Source of the DNA: Gordionus sp. m RMFG-2023
Taxonomy: Eukaryota > Nematomorpha > Gordioida > Chordodea > Parachordodidae
Length of the DNA: 64,000 nucleotides
NCBI RefSeq assembly: GCF_954871325.1
Contig: NC_088775.1
Span: 28,931,561 to 28,995,560, forward strand
Direction of reading: 5' to 3'
Under the pieces are notes generated by a model, which was not told the DNA's origin, ran no database searches, and saw nothing but the letters and a program-made list of their open reading frames with translations. The position numbers were made by a program, and so were the translations under genes. Below, piece by piece: positions 47,890 to 59,892 of the stretch; position 1 is the first letter of the stretch; the number at the start of each line of letters is the position of its first letter.

Positions 47890-49040
47890 AATTTATTATC
47901 AAATTATAAACATTTTATTAATGCCAAGTATAAAAGAATCTACAAAAGGCATAATTTAAAATCTGCAAAATCATTTAATTTTTAAATGAGCCAAGAAATA
48001 GCCGAAGTTATAAAACCTATATCCATATGAAGATCACCTTCAAGGATCTTCAATGATTTGCCAAAAACTCTATAACATAATTATTGTTTACGAAAAAATA
48101 ACGATTATTTTGATATTTACTTGGCTAAATTTTTTAATAATTTACGTTTTTTAGAGTTATAGCGCATAAGCCTAATGTTATGATATAAATGATCAAGCGA
48201 TTTTTTTCAAAATATTTTATATAACAATATCATGGATTAATATTAATCACATCATAATTTCTAATTGTATCTTCAGACGTATTTGGGAACATATTTTGTT
48301 TGTTCCACAAAGATTAACACTTTTGAATTAAGCATTGGGATATAATTTTAAAGCTCCAATTTTAATTTAGGCCTAAAATGCGAAGTCTTCTAAGTGATCT
48401 CACTATGTTATGAAATTATTTCGATGAAAACTAGTGTGTATATTTTTTTTTTATAGGTATATCAATATTTATCAATCGTTTTTGAATTTTTAAATAATTA
48501 AAATTTTAAGTAACCACATAAAATTGACTGCTGCATATATGCACCGTTAACTATAGCATTATAAATTATTTAAAAAAATTCAAACAAATCAAATTTAACA
48601 TATAATTTTTTATATTATACTTAAAACCAGTACAGTCACTAAAATGGGGGGGGGGGCTCAAACCCACTGAAAATTTTGAAATTTTTTTATACCCAAAAAA
48701 GGTCTTTTGAAAATAATTTTTAAAAAAATTTTTGAATTCCCAGAAATTAAATCATTGTTCCTTTTATAATTTTTTTCTCTCAATCAAATTATATGAAATT
48801 ATTTGCAAATATTCAGTTCAAATATTTAAAAATATTTAAAATTATTTTTAAAAATTTAAAATTATTTATAACCTCTTCCTTGCTGAACATTTTATTTTAT
48901 CTTAAAATTTATTTAATTTTTTCTTATTATGCACCTGTTTTGTCAATTCAATCAAAATTATCAATATAATAGATGACTAATTAAAAAATCTGGACTATAC
49001 GAAATAAAACGAAATAAATATTTAATTTTTTTAATTAAAA
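47890..49040. other. AT-rich stretch with a poly-G island
   Basis: 48616-48760 (CAGTCACTAAAATGGGGGG, then CTCAAACCCACTGAAAATTT) resembles 23058-23285 in reverse and may be a decayed MITE. Nothing else recognised. Confidence 0.35.
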
Positions 49041-49047
49041 TACCTAA

Positions 49048-49755
49048 ATGAATCGCAAATGAACAAGCCCTGCACAACTTTTTGAAGAGGAACCAATTGA
49101 AGAAAGAGATATAGTTCTAATTCCACCAAACTCCTCTGCAATTAGTGACGAAGAAGATTTTGATGAAAATGACTTAATAAATGACGAATTTTTACCTTCA
49201 GATACTGCTATTGAATTGGAGATTAGATTCATAATTCATGATGACGACATTCCAGAACCATGTTATACAAGAAGTTATCCTGCAATTCTTTGCCATTTAA
49301 AATGTAGAAAAACCTATGCGTTCTATTCTACATGCCCTTTCAATGAGGAAAATGGATATAATAAAACTTGAAGACGATTTACATGGTAAAAGTTTAACAG
49401 ATATATCTTTAATTTTCGACGAAGACTTATATTCCCTAATTGTAGATCAAAGTAATCTTTATTCAAAAAACATGTATTAGGCCTAATATATGTATAACCA
49501 TCCCAGATATAAGATTTATTGGAATTCTATTACAAGAAAGGATGTATTGGTTTAATGATAGTGATATTTATATTTAATCCGAAATATAATGACCAAATTA
49601 CAATTTGAAATATAATATTCATTTGGCAGACTATACTAAAATAGATATGCATGAGAGATTTTATAAAGTTAGGCCTTAAATTAATATATTGAATAATAAA
49701 TTTCAACAATTGGGAACTTTCAAACATCATTTATCAATAGATGAACAGATGATAC
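49048..49755 (+). pseudogene. piggyBac-type transposase remnant, copy 2, left part
   Basis: From an ATG at 49048: QLFEEEPIEERDIVLIPPNS and an acidic stretch (SDEEDFDENDLINDEFLPSD), then FDEDLYSLIVDQSNLYS, ERFYKVRP and NNKFQQLGTFKHHLSIDEQM. The SxDEQM motif contains a catalytic Asp of piggyBac. There are in-frame stops (one near the start) and shifts. The frame stops at the LTR element and resumes at 62641. Same family as copy 1 at 14473-15690. Confidence 0.85.
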
Positions 49756-50051
49756 TAATATGTTTTAACATATATATATAATAATAATCAAATAAAAATA
49801 AAGATATACCTTTTTAATAAAATCTTTATTGAACACAATGAAAAATAAAATATATAAAATGTTAAAAAAATAAAAATATTATTCAAAATATCTCAAATCC
49901 ACATCATCAATCGCATGATAATAATAAAAATCATAATATTCAATAATATCTCGCATGATTATATAAAATGAATGAATGCTCATTTCCACTTTTTCCTTTT
50001 CATTCGACATCCCATATATACGACATCCCATATATATCATCATACATAACA
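49756..50051 (-). repeat. 3' LTR of the Ty3/gypsy-like fossil
   Basis: 296 bp, bounded on the left by GATAC and on the right by ATAACA. It contains a doubled CGACATCCCATATATA word that is single in the other LTR. Confidence 0.8.
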
Positions 50052-52540
50052 TCTCCCCTCTTTATTTAGCCCTGCCCTCCTCCTATTCTCTAAGTATTGA
50101 CTTACCTACAACCCAAATCCTAGCTTTATAACAACTAGTTTCCTAGCTGTTATTTTTTCAATACTTCCCGCATCTGATGTACTCGTACATCAATGCTCTA
50201 ATTCTTGTGTCATCCTCGTACTTCGACTACAACAATTCCGTCTATTTCACCACATCATCTGTCTTATCCTTTATCGTTATCATTTTCTTTATGCACCATT
50301 TACTTCATATCATTCATCCTTCTTTTTCGCCCTTTAACTTCTCTATTCCTCATTTCATCTCCATTCTCACTCTTTCCCCCAAAATTCATTTCTTCAATAT
50401 ATCTTAATCGTAAATAAACGCCTATGTATATTAATTGTGATCATTGTTATAATAAAAGAAATCTGCCCGAATAACCAATTTATATGTTAAAATGTTTATG
50501 TGTGACTTATATAATACAATATTGTGAAATTTTTCTTTTTTGGTTGTGTTTATATCAACATGGAATGTTTATCATGTGTGCATATGTATTATAATATTAT
50601 TTTTTTATGTAAAAAAAAAAGACAGATCTATTTAGTTAACAAATAGATAGAACAATTATAAATTAAAATTCCTAAGTGCATTACATAATTATCACTATTC
50701 AAACTGAATTATATAAAACTAAAGGATATAGAAAATATAGCATCATATTACAAATAATCCTGACTAGTAAATCAAGTCCAAAAGAATATTTAATTTTACA
50801 ATAGATAAAACATAACAAAATTCTAATTTTTTAATGATCGATTTATTTTTATCACTCCTTTCCTAGCAGCCTTGATATCTACCATTCCTTATCGATAATT
50901 TCCATTACCCCTACCCCACATTCCTAAACTTTTAAATCCCTTCTTTATTTTCCTTTACAAGTTCCACGTTAAAAATATTGTTAATAAAATCATGTTCCAA
51001 CAATGGCTAAAAAAATAATATTAAACCAGAATTAAAATAACAATGGCTAAAAAAAATATTCAACCAGAATTAAAATAAAAATCCAGTGTAGGCTTGTTAG
51101 TACTATGACGTACGCTTATAAAAAAAATCTGGTTAAAAATGTAATAGAATTAAACCTATTGTCTTCTGATATAATTTTATTAACTCCTACAAGAATCATT
51201 TAATTTAACTATATACAAAAATCCTCTTTTTATTTTTTTCCTTTACATCTTTTTTTTCTTATATCATCCATTTACCAAAATACTTTTATGCATTTCCAAA
51301 AAAAATCCTAATTTAAAAATAATCATTACTTCATTTATATTTGCCCAACCAAATCATCATTAATTAATAAACACAAAACTTATACATTTATCCTTCCATC
51401 TACATTCAATATATTCGTCCTTAATACTTCACCTCTTTCCCCTTTATTTTATGATATTAAATTTATGTTGCCTACCAATTTTTATATCAAATCTTATTAA
51501 AATTTACCCAAATAAAAATCCGACCTCTAATTGAGCTCGATTGTGGCATGAATTTTCAAATGATGAAAGTCAATTAAATTTAAGATAATTTTGTTTAATT
51601 ACAATACAATATACCAAATATTATACACTCATTCTATCCCTGGTATTCTAAATAAAAATAAAAGGTAAATATTTAATAAAATTATTATATTATCAATTAT
51701 CCCTTTATCCTTTTAATGTCAACATAAATTATATACCCATATTTATTTATTAAATTAAATATTTTGATTTTTAAGTTAATAAATAACATCCTATAATTTA
51801 TTTCTCTACATAAATCTCCTAATTACGAATAATCCCTGAAATTTTAACAAATTTATAAGATAATTTATTGTTAAATATTATATAACGTCCATTTATTCCA
51901 CATCTTATCTCCGATCTCTCTTTCCTTCCTTTTCTTTCTCCTTAAGTCAATTTTTCCTCTTATTTCCTTATCTTCCTCTCCTTTCATTGATTCTGTGTTC
52001 TATTTCCTTCTCCCCTCTTCTTTCCTTCCGTTTCCCATTCGAATAATTTCAATAATCGAGTCGTTCTTCAATGAATACTCCTATCGTATTTTCGTATTAG
52101 TCGTCAACTACTTTATCTTTTTATTCAATTTGAATCCTTCGACTTGAATACTTCCTCGAATTATTCGCCGAATTACTTTATTCATTCAACGCTTAGTTCT
52201 ATTATTCTATTCTGCCGAATTTTCCTAAATCAAATAATTCTATTTCACCTCCCGACTCTTACGAATATACTTATATTTATATTCAACAACCTCCGCGTCG
52301 ATTATTAATACAAAAATATTACATTTTTCGTAATTCGTTATGGGTTTAACTGTTTACTTACCCCTTACTTATTCTCTTCCCCTTAATTGATCCTCATGCC
52401 TGACCATACTAATCTCATTAACTAATACTAAATAAGTTCTACTCCCTGTCAGTTTATTTATTATTCCTTTCACCCATTTATTTACTCCCCGTAAACATTC
52501 TTACACAAACTGCTTGACCCTCCACGAATCGTGTTAACCC
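50052..52540. other. Interior of the LTR fossil without recognised protein
   Basis: Long pyrimidine-biased stretches on the plus strand. A 45 bp two-copy tandem repeat (ACAATGGCTAAAAAA...CCAGAATTAAAATA) lies at about 50998-51080. The open frames at 50177-50417 have no recognised motif. Confidence 0.4.
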
Positions 52541-53236
52541 CTCTTTTCTCTCCGTTCGTTATCCTTTTCCTTTAATATATCTAAAAATAATCTGGTTCTC
52601 CTTCCCAAAAATTTTCCGACGGTATCTTGCACTATTATTATAATATAACCACAAAATCCATATTTCTCCCCCTTCTTCTCTCGATTTCTTTAACCACAAC
52701 TTCACTAACACTACTATCCTCTGTGCTTGTCCATTAGAGCTTGGATGGTATGGGGGTGATAAAATGTGTTTAATACCTAAACCTTTACAAAAACTGAACC
52801 TGGCGCTTATAAATGGCGGCCTTCCGTCTGATATTAACGTCTTTATTAACCCGTATCTACCCATCCATAACTCCAATTTCTTTATCGTTACGTTAACCCA
52901 GTCACCTTTCCCCACTCTATCCATTTTGGAAATTCATCTACTATGATAAAAAGTTCTTTCCATCTATTTCCAAAATCTATATGTATTCTTTCTCCTGGCT
53001 CTTTCGACGGTTCCCACTTATCATTATTCCTTATTATCGGCATCTTAGCCCATTTATTACAAGTTTCACATCTTCTACTTATTCCCTCTATCTGTTCATT
53101 CATTCCTGGCCACCACATATATTCCCTTCTAAGTCTTTTCATCCTTACTATCCCCTGATGACCTGCATGTAACAACTCTATCATTCTTTGCCTTAATTTA
53201 GTATTGAACAAGGGAGAAAAGTGTTCAATTTAGAGT

Positions 53237-53325
53237 AATTTAAATATATCGTTTTTATTTGAAAGTATTAATCCAGAATAATTTAAATATATCGTCTTTA
53301 TTTGAAAGTGTTAATCCAGAATAAT
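53237..53325. repeat. 43 bp tandem repeat, two copies, inside the LTR fossil
   Basis: AATTTAAATATATCG...TTTATTTGAAAG...TTAATCCAGAATA recurs with a 43 bp period. Confidence 0.65.
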
Positions 53326-56300
53326 TTATTATATAAAAATAGAATCGAATATAAGAAAAACAAGTGATACAATTAAATTCGTTTTCACAAAATCTCAATA
53401 TATATATCTATCGTAAATCAATTTATGGTCAATCAATTGTGGCTAAAGGCTTCGTATATAAAAATACAATATAATATGTGAATCATTTTTAATAATATAT
53501 TATGCAACAGTATCACATCTTCCACCTCTTACTATACAATCATCCTCTATTGTCAATTCTTTTATATGCTCTTTCCATTTCTCTTTCTCCGTTAAACATT
53601 CCTTTACCCTACTCATCTCTCTATCCTTTAAAGTCTCTTCTCTTATATCTTCCCATGTAACTTTATTATCTTGAATTATCCTGGTTATCCTTTTTATCAT
53701 TTGATTATTAATAACTTCTTCTACTCCCTCTTTATCCTCTTCTTTACCCTCCCCTATTGTCATTCTTGACAATACATCCGGGAGATTATTCTCTCTACCC
53801 TTCCTATATTTAATCTCCACATCAAAACCCCCTACCATTATGATCCATTTTTGTAACCTAGTGGAAAGCATCATATCCTTGTGTTCCCTTTAAATAATCC
53901 TAATAAGGGCTTATGCTCTGTCCAAATCGTAAATCTTCTACCCATAACATATTCTCTACATTTAATAAACCCAAAATTACAGCCAATGCTTCTTTTTCTA
54001 TTACCGAATAATTTTCCTCCTCGTTTCGATTTCCTCGAAAATTAATACTGGTCTCTCATAATCATCCACTAACTATAATAATGCTCCTCCAATTCCTTTC
54101 ATTGAAGCATCCACTGCTAATATTACTTCTTTCTCTCTATCAAAACAATGTAAAATCGGGTTTCTTCCTATTAATTCCTTAAGTTTATTAAAATTACCAT
54201 CTTGTTCCTCTCCCCTTTTAAATTTAATAGCCTTTTTAACCAACTCATATAACGGACTAGCCAATTCTGCAAATGAATTTATAAACCTATGATAATAACT
54301 TATCATACCCAAAAAGGATTGTATTTCCATTTTGTTCCTAGGTTGTCTCATCTTCTTTATACTTTCTATATTGTTATTTAACGATTCTACTTCATCTCCT
54401 CTTATTTTATGTCCCAAATATTCAACTCCTTCCCCAAATATACTTTTCCTTTAACTTGCTCTCGAACCTTTCTCTCTTATTCTTTTTAACACTTCTTCCA
54501 ATCTCTCGTCATGTTCTTCCTTCTTTCCTGTTACCAATACAACATCTATGGAAAAAAATACTCCAACTAATCCTTGAAATATTCCAGCCATAGTTCTTTG
54601 GAATACTGGAGCTGAAATATTTAAACCAAACGGCAATCATAAAAAAGCAAATAACCCTTTCGGCATGGTTAAAGTCAATAACCTACTGGTCTGCCTACTC
54701 ACCGGCAATTGTAAGTATGCATTTGAAAAATCTAATTTGGAAAAATATTTTCTTCCTTTTAAAGCCGCTAATATTTCTTCAATCCTCGGTAATGGATATT
54801 TAACTTCCATTATCCAGGGATTCAGAGTTATTCTATAATCTGCGCATAGTCTCAAATCTCCGTTTGGCTGTCTTATTGGAACCAGCGGAGTAGCCCACTC
54901 GCTATTATCAACCTGTATAATTATACCTTCTTTTACCCATTTATCTAATTCTTCATTTACCTTATCTCTCCATTCATAAGGTACTCTCTTCTTTAACCTT
55001 ATTTCTACCTCAAATTTTTTTAAACACCCTAACTCTTCCTTGAAAATCTCTCCATATCTTGTTATTAATCCTTATCCCTTCTTTCCAATTTATATTTTGT
55101 TTCATCTCCTCGGACATTTCTATTAATACTCTTTCATCCTTATCCACCCTTATCTCTGTTTCTTGGTTCTTAACCATATAAATCTTTCCATTTGTTTCCT
55201 CTCGGCCATTTTTCATTTAATTCGTTCTGATTCTTCGTTAATTGTTCCTCTGAACGATTCCTACTTAATGTTCCATTATCTCTATGTGTATCTTGTAACC
55301 TCTTATCAATTTTAATTTCACACCTTATTTTCCTCTCATTATTTTCCTCTGTCTCTTCTTTAACCTTTCTCGTCATGGTTTTAAATATCTCCCTCTGGTT
55401 TTACTTTATTTCAGGGATTCCTGTCTTAATCTTCTGATACATCTCTTCATTTATATCTTCTTTTATCATTTCATCAACTCCTTTAATATCTCTTAATGTA
55501 TCCTTCATAAGCAATTAACCCCCAAATAGAAAACCTCGTTTACTTACTCCTCTTTCATCCACTACCTCGCCGTCTTCTATTTTCTCTTTAGACACTGTTA
55601 CAATACTACATAATATATTCTTTACCCACTGCCATTCTTGTCTTAAACTATCTACCCTTCCTACAAGCCCTATACTTCTCTCTGAGCACCTTTCTAATTT
55701 TACCATTGTTATTTTTCTTTCACTACCTTCTTTTTTGGGAAATATACCCCACCAATTCACTTCTGGGCCTATAAATTTAGCCCAATCTCATCCCCTTATA
55801 TTCTCTGTCTCTCTTTCTGTTACTCATATTTCTTATCTACGTTTGTTACCCACAGTTCTCACCTCTTCCCAAATCTTTCCTATTATGTATATTTCGGTTC
55901 CATCAAATTGATGTACTTTATGTTTATTAGGATATATTCTTCTCGTAGGCCATAATTTCTTAATTTCAGTTAAACATATTATGGTAATCATGGTTCCCGT
56001 ATCTAATAACATAGTTACAATTTCTCCCTCCACATTGACCTTTAATATTGGACAATCCTCTTTTTAATTTAATTCACTAATCTGATATAAGTTTACTTCT
56101 GATATATATTTCTGATTATGATCTTGCTGATGAGACTCTACTCCATTCTTATTTCTTGTTATGCCTTCCTCCTCTCTCCTCTGTCTCCCATTATTCTTGC
56201 AATGTCTTTGTTCTACTTCATGGCATATAAAACCTCTTGTCCCTTCTCTTTTCCTATAATATCTCCTCCATACTTTCTCTTTATCTCGGCTACCAAATAA

Positions 56301-56845
56301 CATTTCTAATATTAATACCACTAATGTATATATCATTGCTAATATAAAAATTATAATCTTATCTTTTTCATTAATTGATAAGTACATTATCCTAGATTTT
56401 TACTCATAATGTATTTATTAATAATTTAACAATTAAAACTCTTACTTCTCTAAAATTTAAAATAATGATTTAGATCAATAAAATTGTCTGCCACATATTA
56501 AAATTTTCTTTATATATTGTTTAAATTAATTATTTTATTTAATATTTCTTCTAAATCCTTCTTTTAGACTTCCAATTAGTATTTATACAAAATTCTTCTA
56601 AAAATTTCTTTATTGTAACTCAGGTTCATTATTTCAATGATTATTTGTCAGCGGTACCAATAATATGCTTTAACATATATATATAATAATCAAATTAAAA
56701 TAAAATAAAATATACCTTTTTGATAAAATCTATATTAAACACAATGAAAAATAAAATATATAAAATGTTAAAAAAATAAAAAATATTATTCCAAATATCT
56801 CAAATCAACATCATCAATCACATGATAATAATAAAAATCATTATA

Positions 56846-59787
56846 CAATCAAAACCGTTTAATTGCATATCGCTTAAGTGCAAAAACTTTTAAATGCGAA
56901 AAAAACCCGCGATTTTGATAATAATTACTATGGTATAATGTTAAATTTATAATTGCAAATCGGTTAATTGCGAAATATCGGATAATTGCAAAATTTTTCA
57001 GGTCCCATTTATATAACAATAACGTTAATTTAATCGGATAAGTGAAAAAATAAAAAAATTTATCGAAAAAAATTATTCATCATTTTTTTTATTTAACCTT
57101 TTTCCATTCATTCATTCATTCATTACCACGCCAGAAATTAATATAAAAATGGTAAAAAAATCATTCCAAACATTAACACTGAAGCATAAAAAAGAAATAA
57201 TTGATAAATTAAACACTACATCAAAAACACAATTAGCATCAAATTACAATTGCCACGTCTCGACAATCTACCGTTTAATTGCGAATAAAGAAAATCTATG
57301 CTCACAATTTCTAAGGAATAAACCTCCTACAACTAAAGGAGTTAGAATGAGTTGTTACCCAAAGACAGAAGCAGCTTTATTGGTTTGGTTTACCCAAATG
57401 CGAAGTAAAAATTGCAGTCTAAATGGGCCAGTGATGTTAGAAAAAGCTATGTTTTTAGCCAAACATTCAATGAATGTAATTATAAGTTTTTATAATATAT
57501 ATATATATAAATTATAGGCATTCCTACTAGCAGCTGGTTGCAGAGATTTAGGAAAAGACAGAATATAAATTTTCAAAATGTTTGCAATGAAAAGGGGAGT
57601 GCAGATATTATTAATGCAAATGAGTGGAGCAGAAATACACTCCCATCTCTGATTAAAGATTATCAAAGGAGTAATATTTACAATTGTGATGAGACAGGAC
57701 TATACTACCTAGCATTACCAAAGGGCACAATGGAATTTAGTGGAACTCAACCACTGGGCTTCAAACCAGACAAGAAAAAGGTCACAGTTCTATTTATCAT
57801 AAATGGGGATGGATCTGATAAAAAATTATATGTTGTAGGGAAATTTAAAAACCCTAGGTGCTTTAAAAATAAAAAATTACCAGTTAAATACTACTCCAAT
57901 AAAAGCAGCTGGATGACAACCTCAACTTTTGAAGATATTCTTAAAGAATGAGATTCCTCATTAAAGAAGAAAATTTTATTGTTTTGTGACAATGCTTCTT
58001 GTCACAAAACAAAATTAACATTTAACAATATAAAATTAATTTTTTTACCAGCAAATACAACATCATTAATTCAACCTTTGGACATGGGTGCAATTAGATC
58101 CTTTAAATGTCATTATAGAAAGGGTATCATGAGAAAAATGATAACATTGATGGAAGGAAATGACACCACCTCTTTTTATAAAAGATTTACACTTTATGAT
58201 AGCCTCTATCTTATAAAATTTGCATGGGGTGAGGTGACAAGTACTACAATCATAAAGTGTTTTATTGAAGCTAAATTTTTTGATAAGTCTATGGCATTTG
58301 ATTGGGAATCGGAGGATGATATAGCATTAACTGACAACGAAGAATATGAATTTGATCCCATATTTGAAGAATATGCGTTACACGATGATGATGCTAGCTG
58401 CCATGGAATTTTAGATGATCAGGATATTTGTAATCAGATAAGATTAGAGTTGGAAGGTTTAATTACTTAAAATTTTAATTAATCTTATTTTTTATAGAAG
58501 GTTATGAAAGCTCCGAGAATGATGAAGGGAACCTAGAGATATCTGATCATTTAATTACAAAAAATCAGGCTCTTAATGGTTATTATACTTTTCTTGAATA
58601 TGCTCATGAACATCTAAGGGATCAAGATTCACTTAGAAAGCTAGAGAATATAGTGGAAAAAGAATTATTTACTCCAGAGTCTAGCCAAACTCTTATCACA
58701 AAATATTTTTATTAAATCTTATATTACTTTATAATAATTGTGATACATGTATAATAAAATTAGTTCAAATAAAATCTTATGTTATAAAGCATTAATAAAC
58801 TTTCATTCCAGCATGGTCTGTTAATACATTTACATTTATAATATTAGAATTTATAAGATTTGAATAGGCATAGGATTTTAAATCAAATATCATGTGAATG
58901 AAAACAAAACACTTAATAAACTTAAATTCTTTTATATTAATCTTATTGTTTCCAGTTTTTTAGGCAAAATATTTTAAAATTTGGCTTTAATAATAAATTA
59001 GAATTTAAAAAGTGATAATATATTTGTGTAAAATTATTTCAGTAAATTTAATGAAGGTAAAATGACAAAAGTAGTTAAAATTAATGGAAATAAATATAAG
59101 GGTATTGTAAAGGAAAAAATGTTATTATCTTTCACAAAAGCTTTTTTTGCTTTAATTCTTACATATCTTAAATAAAAAATGAGATAAAATCAAGTAAACA
59201 AATTTAATTATAATTTTATTCAATAAAAAATAATTTATCAACAACGCTAATACATAAATAATTACAATCTTTTTATAATTAAGTCTTGTTTTCTTTGTTC
59301 CTTTCTGTCTATAATCATGTCTAGATCTAGAGAAAATATAAATATATATATCACATTACTTTCAAGTGCTTCAGATATTTTAATATTATTTGATTGATCT
59401 AAATTAATTGAATACTTTTTATAAAATAATAACTTGATGAATTGACGATAAAAATAAAGGATTATTGGTGGGAAGAAAAAAAAAGCTATGATCATATGTT
59501 TCAACAAATAAGATAAATTTTTAAAATTTAGTTTTTGTATTCGTTACATAACTTATTCAAATTAAAATAAATAGTTGGTTACATTAATTAAAAATTGTAT
59601 TTATTGCAAAGTTTGATGGCTTATATGATTAAAATATATATAGATGATAAATATCTTTATAAAAAACACAAACTGATTTTTAATAAATAAATTGTTGAAT
59701 TTTAATCGTATAATTGCGAAAAATCGGATAATTGCGAAATTTTAAATATTTTGGTCCCAAGCTTTCGCAATTAAACGGTTTTGACTG
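56846..59787 (+). mobile_element. Tigger/pogo DNA transposon, 2942 bp, nearly whole
   Basis: Terminal inverted repeats CAATCAAAACCGTTTAATTG and (reversed) CAGTCAAAACCGTTTAATTG have TA on both outer sides (56844-56845 and 59788-59789), the pogo/Tigger target. Both ends continue with reiterated words such as CGGTTAATTGCG and CGGATAATTGC. The other LTR shows the uninterrupted target (TCATAATATTCAATAATA), so the insertion point is certain. It encodes the transposase described next. Confidence 0.93.
57149..58719 (+). pseudogene. Tigger/pogo transposase, one in-frame stop
   Basis: N-terminal CENP-B-like DNA-binding part (LKHKKEIIDKLN, HVSTIYRLIANKENL; 57149-57480). After a small AT-rich gap ending TATAG at 57517 comes IPTSSWLQRFRKRQNI. 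The catalytic triad region follows: first Asp in YNCDETGLYYLAL, second in LLFCDNASCHKTK, third in TSLIQPLDMGAIRSFK. A TGA at 57949-57951 interrupts DILKE*DSS in the same frame. A 41 nt intron (58457-58497, G|GTTTAA...TTTATAG|AA) joins LELE to EGYESSENDEGN and the tail to a TAA at 58717-58719. Apart from the TGA it reads through. Confidence 0.85.
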
Positions 59788-59892
59788 TATTTAATAATAC
59801 CTGGTATGATTATATAAAATGAATGAATACTCTTTATTTCCACTTTTTCCTTTCTATTCGACATCCCATATATATCATCATATATAACAGAT

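Larger units (their letters stand above)
49756..59889 (-). mobile_element. Ty3/gypsy-like LTR retrotransposon fossil (about 7.2 kb without insertion)
   Basis: The LTRs are 49756-50051 and 56662-59889, the latter split by a Tigger. They start TGTTATATATG in element orientation and align closely but with scattered differences. The 5 bp GATAC flanks the whole at 49751-49755 and, beyond a later foldback insertion, at 62636-62640. Minus-strand parts: short hydrophobic/basic segment (56064-56387), aspartic protease (LLDTGTMITI, about 56000), reverse transcriptase (ADYRITLNP, FSKLDFSNAYLQLPV; 54450-54860), RNase H (54073-54417) and integrase (zinc-binding HAGHQG...CETC, then core with PYHPSSNGQAQR; 52559-53211). 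TTGGTACCGCTGACA after the 5' LTR may be the primer site. Broken in many places. Confidence 0.85.

Noticed and set aside
50177-50417. Two overlapping plus-strand open frames
   Set aside because: They follow from a pyrimidine-biased strand inside the LTR fossil; no start context or conserved motif.
52764-53172. Plus-strand open frames rich in Ser, Phe and Leu
   Set aside because: They are antisense to the integrase part of the LTR fossil.
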